Below, piece after piece: positions 34,365 through 42,725 of a stretch of DNA of 64,000 bases (its first letter is position 1; each line of letters opens with the position of its first letter). Made by a program: the position numbers and the translations under genes. Source of the stretch: Sutcliffiella horikoshii. Lineage in GTDB: Bacteria; Bacillota; Bacilli; Bacillales; Bacillaceae_I. The notes beneath the pieces are model-generated. The model was not told the origin of the DNA. It saw only the letters and a list, made by a program, of their open reading frames with translations, and ran no database searches. The DNA is taken from contig KV440964.1 of NCBI GenBank assembly GCA_001636495.1, forward strand, positions 2,558,666 through 2,622,665, read 5' to 3'.

Positions 34365-35363
34365 ATGAAAAAGTTCAAGATGAAATCTATTTTGGCAAGT
34401 ATGGCATGCGCAGCTTTACTAGTCGGCTGTAGTTCCGATTCAACAAGTGGGGATGCAAAGGATCAAGTGGTTGTAGGGGTAACCCAAATTGCTGAGCATC
34501 CTTCATTGGATGCTGCGTTTGAAGGTTTCAAGAAGGCGCTAGAGGACAATGGGTACAAAGAAGGCGAGAATGTCAAATATGATGTTCAAAATGCTCAAGG
34601 AGATCCGAATAACAACAAGCCTATTGCAGATAAGTTTGTTGCAGATGAGGTGAATTTGATTTTTGCTAACTCCACTCCAAGTGCTCAAAGTGCGTTGCAG
34701 GCTACAAAAGATATTCCTATCATTTTTACATCGGTAACCGATCCTGTTGGTGCAGAGCTGGTAGAATCCTTTGAAAAGCCAGGCCAAAACATCACAGGTA
34801 CTTCAGATACACATCCTGATGCAATAGCTACTACCATCAATTTCATGATAGACGAGCTTGGTGCGAAAAGTATCGGGGTTATCTATAATACTGGGGAGCA
34901 AAACTCCGTAGTTCAAGTCGAAGCTGTGAAAAGTCTTGTTGAGGAAAAAGGCGGAACTCTAGTAGAAGCATCCGTTTCTACATCTGCAGAGGTTCAGCAG
35001 GCCGCAGAATCTCTAATTGGCAGAGTAGATGCTATCTATATGCCTACAGATAACACGGTTGTTTCAGCTATACAATCACTCATTACAGTTGCCACGAATG
35101 AAAAGATTCCTTTGTTTGCAGGAGATCTTGATTCCATGGAAGCAGGAGCAGTTGCGGCAAGTGGATTTAACTATTACGACTTGGGTTATGAAACTGGCTT
35201 AATGGCTGTTCAAGTTCTTAAAGGGGAAAAAGACCCTTCTGATATTCCAGTATCCTATCCTCAGAGCTTGAAATTAACTATTAATACAGAAGCTGCAGAA
35301 GCTCAAGGCTTGGAAGTGCAAGATGCTTGGACGGAGTTTGCAGAGTTCTATGATGAAAAATAA
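34365..35363 (+). CDS. ABC transporter substrate-binding lipoprotein (TrpX-like, ABC_sub_bind family)
   Basis: A 332-residue periplasmic-type binding protein anchored by a lipobox LLVGC (Cys about 22). It is of the family typified by tryptophan-binding TrpX: VVVGVTQIAEHPSLDAAFEGFKKAL, ANSTPSAQSAL, FTSVTDPVGAELV. The ligand is probably an aromatic compound: the operon lies among phenylalanine/tyrosine catabolic genes and shares their operator. The precise ligand is not visible from sequence. AAGGGGGA SD. Confidence 0.88.
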   Translation: MKKFKMKSILASMACAALLVGCSSDSTSGDAKDQVVVGVTQIAEHPSLDAAFEGFKKALEDNGYKEGENVKYDVQNAQGDPNNNKPIADKFVADEVNLIFANSTPSAQSALQATKDIPIIFTSVTDPVGAELVESFEKPGQNITGTSDTHPDAIATTINFMIDELGAKSIGVIYNTGEQNSVVQVEAVKSLVEEKGGTLVEASVSTSAEVQQAAESLIGRVDAIYMPTDNTVVSAIQSLITVATNEKIPLFAGDLDSMEAGAVAASGFNYYDLGYETGLMAVQVLKGEKDPSDIPVSYPQSLKLTINTEAAEAQGLEVQDAWTEFAEFYDEK

Positions 35364-35396
35364 GAAATTTTAAGACAACAAGGAGATGATTCTGAC

Positions 35397-36419
35397 ATGG
35401 TAACAGCAATTTTTGGTTCAGTCGAATTGGGAATCATCTACGCAATCATGGCCCTAGGGGTATATCTCTCCTTTAGGGTCCTTGATTTTCCTGATTTGAC
35501 AGTAGATGGTAGCTTTGTAACCGGTGCTGCAGTTGCTGCGACAATGATTGTTAGCGGCTATAGTCCCATCACAGCTACAGTGGTGGCTATGGTTGCAGGA
35601 TTTATCGCAGGTTGCATTACCGGTTCCTTACATACGTTTGGAAAGATTAATCCACTATTATCTGGTATTTTAATGATGATTGCCCTATATTCCATCAATT
35701 TGCGAATAATGGGAAGGTCGAATGTGCCATTATTAAATAGTGATACTTTTTTCACCAACATCCGTTCCTGGTGGGGGAATACCGGAATAGATGAGTTTTT
35801 GAACAATATTTTCTCTACTATTGGATTAGGTGCTTTTGTCCCCAGAACATGGGGGATCATCTTTATCATGTTAATTGTGACGTTTGCCATTAAAATCATC
35901 ACTGATTTATTTTTGAAAACGGAAATCGGTTTGGCAATCAGAGCAACAGGGGATAATAAGCGGATGATTCGAAGCCTTTCTGCCAATACAAGCGGACTGG
36001 TTATTCTTGGTTTGGGAATTTCAAATGCCATGGTTGCATTTTCAGGTGCATTGATAGCCCAGCATGGCGGGTATGCAGACGTCGGAATGGGAATCGGGAT
36101 GATTATCATCGGATTAGCATCTGTTATTATCGGAGAGGCCATATTTGGTACCAGGACGATTGCATGGACCACTTTTGCCGTTATCGGCGGTGCCATCATC
36201 TATCGTATTGTTGTGACACTTGCCTTGAGGGTGGAATTCTTAAAAACAGGTGACTTGAAAGCCATTACGGCAACCATTGTTATTTTGGCGCTTATCACTC
36301 CTAAATTCATTGATGGCTACAAAGATCGAAAGAGGAAAAAACAGAAGATGCTAAAACTGGGATCTTTACAATCGGCCAATGAAAAGGGGGATCAACGTGC
36401 TACATTTAACACAGATTAA
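35397..36419 (+). CDS. ABC transporter permease (TrpY-like)
   Basis: A 340-residue membrane protein with about nine hydrophobic segments, resembling branched-chain-type permeases that partner with TrpX-like binding proteins (LSFRVLDFPDLTVDGSF, EIGLAIRATGDNKRMIRSL cytoplasmic coupling loop). It ends in a basic cytoplasmic tail and overlaps the ATPase gene by about 20 bp, so the two are coupled. Confidence 0.87.
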   Translation: MVTAIFGSVELGIIYAIMALGVYLSFRVLDFPDLTVDGSFVTGAAVAATMIVSGYSPITATVVAMVAGFIAGCITGSLHTFGKINPLLSGILMMIALYSINLRIMGRSNVPLLNSDTFFTNIRSWWGNTGIDEFLNNIFSTIGLGAFVPRTWGIIFIMLIVTFAIKIITDLFLKTEIGLAIRATGDNKRMIRSLSANTSGLVILGLGISNAMVAFSGALIAQHGGYADVGMGIGMIIIGLASVIIGEAIFGTRTIAWTTFAVIGGAIIYRIVVTLALRVEFLKTGDLKAITATIVILALITPKFIDGYKDRKRKKQKMLKLGSLQSANEKGDQRATFNTD

Positions 36420-37191
36420 TAAAATCTTCAATGAAGGAACTTTAGATGAGAAAAATGCGCTTGATACCATCAATCTTTCTTTAGAAAAAGGGGATTTCGT
36501 CACTATCATTGGTAGTAACGGTGCCGGTAAGTCCACCTTGATGAATATGATCTCAGGAGTGCTGACGCCTGATACCGGAAAAGTAGAGATTGATGGACGC
36601 AATGTCACCTATTTGGCAGAGCACAGAAGAGCGAAATATATCGGAAGGGTGTTCCAGGATCCAATGGCAGGAACGGCTCCTACGATGACGATTGAAGAGA
36701 ATTTGGCAATGGCCTATTCACGGAATAAAAATCGCACATTAAAGATGGGTGTGACCAAAAAGAGAAAAGCCTATTTCAAAGAGGTGCTCGAAACCCTGCA
36801 CCTTGGTTTGGAAAATAGATTGAGTGCAAAAGTTGGATTACTCTCAGGTGGGGAAAGACAAGCTTTGTCACTTTTGATGGCAACATTCACAGAACCTGAT
36901 ATTCTGCTTTTGGATGAGCATACTGCTGCTCTTGATCCATCTCGTGCCGAATTAATTACCAACATCACAAAAGAAATCGTTGCAGATAAAGGGTTGACTA
37001 CTCTGATGGTGACCCATAATATGCAACAGGCCTTGGATCTTGGGAACCGTTTAATTATGATGGACAAGGGGCAAATCATTTTGGAAGTGGGAGAAGAAGA
37101 AAAGAAATCTCTTACGATTGAAAGATTGTTGGCTGAGTTCCAGCGAATACGCGGTCAAGCAATGACCAACGACAGAGCATTATTAAGTTGA
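36397..37191 (+). CDS. ABC transporter ATP-binding protein (TrpZ-like)
   Basis: A 264-residue ATPase: Walker A GSNGAGKST, Q-loop FQDPMAGTAP, signature LSGGERQA, Walker B ILLLDEHTAALD, switch His in VTHNMQQAL. The DEHTAALD form is typical for this transporter type. GTG 36397 is preferred since AAAGGGGG lies 7 nt before it; ATG 36379 overlaps this SD. Last gene of the operon. Confidence 0.9.
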   Translation: MLHLTQINKIFNEGTLDEKNALDTINLSLEKGDFVTIIGSNGAGKSTLMNMISGVLTPDTGKVEIDGRNVTYLAEHRRAKYIGRVFQDPMAGTAPTMTIEENLAMAYSRNKNRTLKMGVTKKRKAYFKEVLETLHLGLENRLSAKVGLLSGGERQALSLLMATFTEPDILLLDEHTAALDPSRAELITNITKEIVADKGLTTLMVTHNMQQALDLGNRLIMMDKGQIILEVGEEEKKSLTIERLLAEFQRIRGQAMTNDRALLS

Positions 37192-37197
37192 ATTTGT

Positions 37198-37233
37198 AAA
37201 GAGGAAAATGACACGCTCATTTTCCTCTTTTTC
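37198..37233 (+). terminator. Terminator of the ABC importer operon
   Basis: AAAGAGGAAAATGA and TCATTTTCCTCTTT form a 14-bp stem with a 5-nt loop and T5. Confidence 0.92.
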
Positions 37234-37278
37234 ATTGTTTAAAATATTATGAAATAATGGAATGCTGGATTCGTTGGG

Positions 37279-37707
37279 GGTGAAGACCCCAGTGCCGAGG
37301 AAAAAGAAGGAGAGAGGTCCTCATCACCCGTATGAAGACCTCAGTGACGAGAAATCCGGAGGAGAGAGGTCCTCATCACCGTTATGAAGACCTCAGTCAC
37401 GAGGAAAAAGGATGGAGAGAGGTCCTCATCACCGTTATGAAGACCTCAGTGACGAGGAAAAAGAAGTAGAGAGGTCCTCATCTCCCGTATGAAGACCTCA
37501 GTCACGAGAAATCCGGAGGAGAGAGGTCCTCATCACCCGTATGAAGACCTCAGTCACGAGAAATCCGGAGTAGAAAGGTCTTCATCACCCGTATGAAGAC
37601 CTCAGTCACGAGGAAAAAGGAGGAGAGAGGTCCTCATCACCGTTATGAAGACCTCAGTGACGAGGGAAAAAGAAGAGAGAAGTCTTCATTGCCAATATGA
37701 AGACCTA
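37279..37707. repeat. 52-bp tandem repeat array 3 (eight units plus partial ninth)
   Basis: Unit starts are 37279, 37331, 37383, 37436, 37488, 37540, 37592 and 37644, with a partial one at 37696; spacing is 52 bp with one 53-bp step. The consensus is TATGAAGACCTCAGTSACGAG - GAAAAAGG or AAATCCGG - AGGAGAG - AGGTCCTCATCACCSG. Arms ATGAAGACCTC and GAGGTCCTCAT pair. Two core variants (aaaaagg and aatccgg types) alternate along the array. It fills the gap between the ABC operon and the thioesterase promoter; no ORF is found in it. Confidence 0.96.
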
Positions 37708-37754
37708 TCTCCTTTGTGTTTTTAATTGACTATTTATAAAATTTCTACAATTTA

Positions 37755-37806
37755 TTGACTGTTCATTTAACGAAATGTTATTATAGCGTTGAATAAACGT
37801 TATACG
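37755..37806 (+). promoter_or_regulatory. Thioesterase-pdh operon promoter with CGTT-N5-AACG operator
   Basis: TTGACT (37755-37760), 18 bp, TATTAT (37779-37784), then CGTTGAATAAACG at 37787-37799 followed by TTATACG. Same layout as the paaA and ABC importer promoters. Confidence 0.75.
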
Positions 37807-37821
37807 TTTTGAGGTGAGCAC

Positions 37822-38205
37822 ATGAAGCCAGATTTAACCTTAGGTACGAAACATTCCATTCAAATCACCGTTACCAACGAAATGTTTGCACAGTTTGAAG
37901 GGGAACTAGTGCATCCCGTGTATTCCACCGCAATGATGGTCTATCACATGGAGTGGGTTTCACGGCAAATAATTCTAGGAATTTTAGATGTGACAGAAGA
38001 AGGAATGGGTGCAGAAGTTAAAGTGAAGCATCTGGCACCGGCAACAGAAGGGACCGTTTTAACGTTAGAAGCAACGGTAGTGGCTCTTAAGAAGAACTTC
38101 ATCATCACTAAAGTCCTAATATTTTCTAAAGATCGCGTTGTTGGCGAAGGAGAAGTTACGCAAGTTATCTTACCAAAAAGTAAAATCCAAACAATGATAG
38201 TCTAA
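37822..38205 (+). CDS. Hotdog-fold acyl-CoA thioesterase (FlK-like)
   Basis: A 127-residue single hotdog domain resembling fluoroacetyl-CoA thioesterase FlK and related proteins: GELVHPVYSTAMMVYHMEWVSRQIIL and HLAPATEGTVLTLEATV. As first gene of the pdh-BCKDH-like operon it could release toxic or stalled aryl-acetyl-CoA, similar in idea to PaaI, but it is not PaaI by sequence. SD GAGGTGAG. Function inferred from family and context only. Confidence 0.78.
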   Translation: MKPDLTLGTKHSIQITVTNEMFAQFEGELVHPVYSTAMMVYHMEWVSRQIILGILDVTEEGMGAEVKVKHLAPATEGTVLTLEATVVALKKNFIITKVLIFSKDRVVGEGEVTQVILPKSKIQTMIV

Positions 38206-38232
38206 AAGATTAATAGAAAAAGGGTGGTTGCT

Positions 38233-39378
38233 TTGACAAATATGAAAACGCTTACTTCTGAAGTTGGAGGAATGGAAATGTTCGATAAAATTCAACAACA
38301 TCAACAGGTAGTATTCTGTAATGATCCAGATACAGGTTTAAAAGCCATTATTGCCATACATAACACAACTTTAGGGCCTGCTTTGGGCGGATGCCGTATG
38401 CAACCATATCAATCAGTGGATGCCGCATTATACGATGTTCTTCGTCTTTCAAAAGGGATGACATATAAATGTGCGGCTGCTGACGTTGATTTTGGTGGAG
38501 GGAAAGCTGTCATCATCGGTGACCCTAATAAAGACAAAACTCCTGAGCTATTTAGAGCGTTTGGTCAATTTGTCGAATCATTAAATGGACGTTTTTATAC
38601 TGGCACTGATATGGGAACATCACCAGAGGATTTTGTGCATGCTTTAAAAGAAACAAATTGTATTGTGGGTGTAGATGAGGTGTATGGCGGAAGTGGGGAT
38701 TCCTCCGTTCCAACAGCACAAGGAGTTATCTACGGAATCGAAGCGACAAACCTGACACTATGGGGATCAAAAAACCTTTACGGAAAAAGTTATGCAATCC
38801 AAGGCCTAGGGAAGGTCGGGGCTAAAGTGGCAGAGCAGCTAATGCATGCAGGAGCGGACATTTATGTATCTGACATCAATGAATTTGCCATTAGCCAACT
38901 CGTGTCCAAGGCGAAAGAAATTGGAGCAGGTATCAAAGTGGTTGGCGGAGATGAAATCTATTCTGTTGATGCAGATGTATTTGTACCGTGCGCCCTGGGT
39001 GGAATCATTAACGATCAGACAATAGAACAGTTGAAGGTAAAAGCGGTAGTAGGTTCTGCCAATAATCAGCTGATCGAGAATCATCACTGTGCCATGTTGC
39101 AAGAAAAAGGAATACTCTATGCTCCAGATTACATTGTCAATGCCGGTGGGCTGATTCAAGTGGCAGATGAACTATATGAACCAAACAAAGAGCGAGTTCT
39201 TCGAAAAACAATGGCCATTTATAACTCTTTGATGGATGTATATAAAGAAGCAGAGAAAATGAATATTACGACAGTGGAAGCGGCTAATAATTTCTGTGAA
39301 CAGAGATTGGTAGACAGAAGCAGAAGAAATAGCTTCTTTACACATTCCAAGCGACCAAAATGGTCAGTACGAGTTTAA
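38233..39378 (+). CDS. pdh: Phenylalanine dehydrogenase
   Basis: NAD-dependent oxidative deamination of L-phenylalanine to phenylpyruvate. A 381-residue Glu/Leu/Phe/Val dehydrogenase with very strong resemblance to Lysinibacillus sphaericus PheDH as I recall it: [23 protein letters not shown] (catalytic Lys), [11 protein letters not shown] (catalytic Asp), [16 protein letters not shown], and Rossmann [17 protein letters not shown] 38233 gives the family's usual N-terminal length and has GGGTGG 6-8 nt upstream; ATG 38242 is possible. It precedes a complete 2-oxoacid dehydrogenase complex. Confidence 0.88.
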   Translation: MTNMKTLTSEVGGMEMFDKIQQHQQVVFCNDPDTGLKAIIAIHNTTLGPALGGCRMQPYQSVDAALYDVLRLSKGMTYKCAAADVDFGGGKAVIIGDPNKDKTPELFRAFGQFVESLNGRFYTGTDMGTSPEDFVHALKETNCIVGVDEVYGGSGDSSVPTAQGVIYGIEATNLTLWGSKNLYGKSYAIQGLGKVGAKVAEQLMHAGADIYVSDINEFAISQLVSKAKEIGAGIKVVGGDEIYSVDADVFVPCALGGIINDQTIEQLKVKAVVGSANNQLIENHHCAMLQEKGILYAPDYIVNAGGLIQVADELYEPNKERVLRKTMAIYNSLMDVYKEAEKMNITTVEAANNFCEQRLVDRSRRNSFFTHSKRPKWSVRV

Positions 39379-39394
39379 TAGAGGGGGAAATAAG

Positions 39395-40459
39395 TTGAAC
39401 GATCAATTTCCTATCATTCAGATTATCGATAATCAGGGGAATTTCCTTGATGAAAGTTACGAAGAAAGAATCACTGAAGATCTGGCAAAGTCCATGTATA
39501 GACACTTAATCAGAATTCGCACCTTCGACAAAAAATGTATAAGTCTTCAACGCCAAGGCCGTATCGGGACCTATGCACCTTATGAGGGACAAGAGGCATC
39601 TCAAGTTGGAAGTGCGATGGCATTGAAAGAAGATGATTGGTTGTTTCCTTCTTATAGGGATCACGGGGCAACCATGACGTTCGGTCACTCCCTTCGTAAC
39701 ATCCTTCTTTTTTGGAACGGTAGAAATGAAGGGTGTATTCCGGCAAATGGAAAGAAAGTATTTCCACCTGGTATTCCAATTGCTACGCAGCTTCCACATG
39801 CTGTTGGCGCAGCCTATGCAGAGAAAAGAAAAGGAACCAAAAATGCAAGTATCGTTTATTTTGGCGATGGAGCAACATCTGAAGGGGATTTTCATGAAGG
39901 CTTAAACTTTGCGAGTGTTCTTAAGGCACCGGTTGTGTTTTTTAATCAGAACAATCACTTTGCCATTTCGGTACCATTGTCAAAACAAATGAATACGGAA
40001 ACAATTGCTCAGAAAGCTCTCGCTTATGATATGAGAAGCGTCCGAATTGACGGAAATGATGTTTTTGCGGTTTATTTTCATACGTTGGATTCATTAGAGA
40101 AGGCAAGAACCGGCGAAGGGCCAACATTGATTGAGGCTGTAACATGGAGATATGGCGCCCACACCACTGCTGATGACCCAACCAAATATCGTGATCAATC
40201 TGAAAATGAGAAAAGACGTGAGAATGACCCAATTCTACGCTTAGAACGCTTTATGAAAAATCAAGGCTGGTTTGCAGAAGACTGGAAAGAATCAATGTTA
40301 GTGGAGCTTTCTCAAGAAGTCGATACAGCAATAGAGGAAATGGAGAATTTTCCAAAGGCAGATCCTGCAGACATGTTCGACTACGTGTTTGAAAAACCAA
40401 CTTGGGGAATTGAGCAGCAGAAAAAGGAACTTCTTCAACTGATGAGAGGTGAAGCATAG
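39395..40459 (+). CDS. 2-oxoacid dehydrogenase E1 alpha (TPP-dependent; probable phenylpyruvate-type)
   Basis: A 354-residue PdhA/BkdA-type subunit: TPP motif GDGATSEGDFHEGLNFA...NQNN, phosphorylation-loop-like RYGAHTTADDPTKYR, and E1 signature YRDHGATM. Decarboxylates a 2-oxo acid and passes the acyl group to the E2 lipoyl arm. Directly after phenylalanine dehydrogenase in the same operon, the likely substrate is phenylpyruvate, giving phenylacetyl-CoA; this is inference from context. TTG start behind GAGGGGG. Confidence 0.88.
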   Translation: MNDQFPIIQIIDNQGNFLDESYEERITEDLAKSMYRHLIRIRTFDKKCISLQRQGRIGTYAPYEGQEASQVGSAMALKEDDWLFPSYRDHGATMTFGHSLRNILLFWNGRNEGCIPANGKKVFPPGIPIATQLPHAVGAAYAEKRKGTKNASIVYFGDGATSEGDFHEGLNFASVLKAPVVFFNQNNHFAISVPLSKQMNTETIAQKALAYDMRSVRIDGNDVFAVYFHTLDSLEKARTGEGPTLIEAVTWRYGAHTTADDPTKYRDQSENEKRRENDPILRLERFMKNQGWFAEDWKESMLVELSQEVDTAIEEMENFPKADPADMFDYVFEKPTWGIEQQKKELLQLMRGEA

Positions 40460-41454
40460 TGGAAACGGCATTGAAAACGAAAACATTGACAATGGTTCAA
40501 GCGATTACGGATGGATTAGACACCATGCTTCAAGAAAATGAAAATGTACTTCTCATGGGGGAAGACATTGGGGTAAATGGTGGTGTTTTCCGGGCCACTG
40601 AAGGCCTGCAACAAAAATATGGAGAAGACCGTGTCTTAGATACCCCACTAAGTGAAGCGGGTTTCATCGGAGCTGCAATCGGAATGGCGATAAATGGTTT
40701 CCGTCCCGTTACAGAGATTCAATTTCTAGGATTCATTTATCCTGCCTACGAACAAATCATGACACATGCATCAAGAATCAGGGCAAGAACGATGGGACAT
40801 TACACTGTCCCAATGGTCATCCGTGCACCATATGGGGCTGGAGTAAGGGCCCCGGAGATTCACTCAGACAGTACAGAGGCAATTTTCACCCATATGCCGG
40901 GAATCAAGGTGATTTGTCCGTCTAACCCATATGACGCCAAAGGATTATTGATTGCTGCAATCGAAGATCCAGATCCAGTACTATTTTTGGAGCCGATGCG
41001 TTGTTATCGTTCTGTCAGGGAAGAAGTGCCTGAAGGGAAATATACTGTGGAAATCGGGAAAGGAAAGATCTGCAGGGAAGGTGAGGATGTCACCATTATT
41101 GCATGGGGAGCGATGATTCCGGTTGCCCTTCAATCTGCAAAAAAACTAGAGTCTGAGGGTGTAAGTTGTGAAGTGATCGACCTGAGAAGCCTCTACCCGA
41201 TTGATAAAGATATTATTGCGGAATCTGTACAAAAAACCGGGAGAACGGTTATTGTGCATGAAGCGCATGCTGCAACAAGTGTAAGTGGTGATGTGCTTGC
41301 TATCATAAATGAAACATCGTTCCTCTACCAAAAAGCGCCGGTGGAGCGAGTGACGGGATTTGACGTTCCGGTTCCTTATTTTGGTTTTGAAGACTACTAT
41401 TTGCCAACTGCTGACAGGGTCATTGCAGCAGTTAATAAAGTGATGAAGTTCTAG
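40459..41454 (+). CDS. 2-oxoacid dehydrogenase E1 beta
   Basis: A 331-residue transketolase-like partner of E1 alpha: LLMGEDIGVNGGVFRATEGL, DTPLSEAGFIGAAIGMA, EIQFLGFIYPAYEQI, and the C-terminal VIDLRSLYPID and VHEAHAATSVSGD. GTG start overlaps the E1 alpha stop by one base (TAGTG), so translation is coupled. Same complex and operon. Confidence 0.9.
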   Translation: METALKTKTLTMVQAITDGLDTMLQENENVLLMGEDIGVNGGVFRATEGLQQKYGEDRVLDTPLSEAGFIGAAIGMAINGFRPVTEIQFLGFIYPAYEQIMTHASRIRARTMGHYTVPMVIRAPYGAGVRAPEIHSDSTEAIFTHMPGIKVICPSNPYDAKGLLIAAIEDPDPVLFLEPMRCYRSVREEVPEGKYTVEIGKGKICREGEDVTIIAWGAMIPVALQSAKKLESEGVSCEVIDLRSLYPIDKDIIAESVQKTGRTVIVHEAHAATSVSGDVLAIINETSFLYQKAPVERVTGFDVPVPYFGFEDYYLPTADRVIAAVNKVMKF

Positions 41455-41472
41455 TAAAAGGGGGTTCACAGT

Positions 41473-41808
41473 ATGATTGAGGTCAAACTTCATGATATTG
41501 GCGAAGGTATGACACAGGCGGATATTTTAACTTTTTTTGTTAAAAAAGGAGATAAAGTGAAACCTGATGAGCCTCTGGTTGAGGTACAGACAGATAAAAT
41601 GACTGCTGAAATACCTGCACCATATGCGGGAGTAATCAAAGAAATTTTGGTCAAAGAAGGGGAAACCATTCCTGTTGGGACCACCTTATTTATTTTAGAG
41701 GCTGAATCAGCTGGGAAAGAGACAAAAACTTCTCCCAAACCTACACATACAAACACTTCCACAGAAAGTGTAGATTCAAGAAGTGAACATCAACCCCAAC
41801 AAAGATAA
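41473..41808 (+). CDS. E2 component, N-terminal lipoyl domain (split from the catalytic part)
   Basis: A 111-residue product containing one complete lipoyl domain: DIGEGMTQADILTFFVKKGDKV, with the lipoylated Lys in VEVQTDKMTAEIPAPYAG (about residue 43). A Ser/Thr/Pro-rich linker then ends at a TAA. In the normal acyltransferase E2 this linker runs on into a peripheral-subunit-binding domain, found here in a different frame from 41823. A one-base loss around the CCCC run at 41794-41797 would explain the split. It may still act as a free lipoyl carrier. Confidence 0.85.
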   Translation: MIEVKLHDIGEGMTQADILTFFVKKGDKVKPDEPLVEVQTDKMTAEIPAPYAGVIKEILVKEGETIPVGTTLFILEAESAGKETKTSPKPTHTNTSTESVDSRSEHQPQQR

Positions 41809-41822
41809 AGTCATTTCGAATC

Positions 41823-42725
41823 ATGGCAGCCCCATATACAAGAAAAATTGCAAGGGACGCCGGAGTTGATATTGAACAGATTGAGGGGACCGGTCCTGCC
41901 GGAAGAATTACAGATGAAGATGTATATAGATTCATAGAAAATAAAAAGCAACCTACACCAAAAGTTGAAATAAAAGAACAACCAGTTCAGCAATCTCGAA
42001 CACAAACAGAGTCTAATAATCACCAAGAAGCTACAGCAATCATTCCATTTAGAGGACGAAGAAAACAAATAGGCAAGAAAATGTCACAGTCACTTCTTAC
42101 CATCCCGCATTGCACCCATTTTGAAGAAATAGATGTGACAAATATATTAGAACTTAGGGAGGTTTGGAAAAAAAGCAATCAAAGCATATCAGCAACTGCT
42201 TTATTCCTTAAAGCCATCTCCATCGCCTTAAAAGATTATCCAATTTTTAATGCCAGATTGAATGAAGAAGAAGAGACGATCGAATTGATAAAAGAACATC
42301 ATATTGGGATAGCCACAGACACAGAAGATGGATTGATTGTCCCTGTGATCCGCAATGTAGAGAGAAAATCATTAAAAGAAATCCATGCCAATTTAAAAGA
42401 GTTAACCAAAAAGGCCCAGGACAATAAGCTTTCCATGAAAGAATTGACCGGAGGCAGTTTTACCATCAGCAATGTTGGTCCTCTAGGAGGAAGTATTGGA
42501 GCTACACCGATTATCAATCAACCGGAAGTGGGATTGATCTCATTCCATAAAACCAAAAAACGTCCGGTTGTAAATGAGCAAGATGAGATTGTTATACGTT
42601 CCATCATGAACATTTCCATGTCATTCGATCATCGTGTGGCAGATGGAGCGACAGCCGTCGCCTTTACCAACAGGCTGACTCAACTTTTAGAAGAACCAAA
42701 ATTATTAATGCTGGAGCTGGTTTAA
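41823..42725 (+). CDS. E2 component, subunit-binding and acyltransferase domains (split)
   Basis: A 300-residue piece with the E1/E3-binding domain (AAPYTRKIARDAGVDIEQIEGTGPAGRI, residues about 2-40), a linker, and the catalytic core (about 75-300) with active-site SMSFDHRVADGATA. The frame is open upstream to about 41787 (TKIKSFRI before the ATG), continuing the normal E2 sequence. The ATG has no good SD. So a frameshift of an originally about 420-residue E2, or reinitiation after the lipoyl ORF, is likely. Confidence 0.85.
   Translation: MAAPYTRKIARDAGVDIEQIEGTGPAGRITDEDVYRFIENKKQPTPKVEIKEQPVQQSRTQTESNNHQEATAIIPFRGRRKQIGKKMSQSLLTIPHCTHFEEIDVTNILELREVWKKSNQSISATALFLKAISIALKDYPIFNARLNEEEETIELIKEHHIGIATDTEDGLIVPVIRNVERKSLKEIHANLKELTKKAQDNKLSMKELTGGSFTISNVGPLGGSIGATPIINQPEVGLISFHKTKKRPVVNEQDEIVIRSIMNISMSFDHRVADGATAVAFTNRLTQLLEEPKLLMLELV

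Noticed and set aside
35558-36199. 213-residue minus-strand ORF opposite the ABC permease
   Set aside because: Antisense shadow of a clear membrane protein; Ile/Pro-rich product without SD.
20639-37707. CRISPR arrays at 20.6, 32.2 and 37.3 kb
   Set aside because: The full 52-bp unit is repeated with no unique spacers, arms are self-complementary, period is exact, and there are no cas genes.
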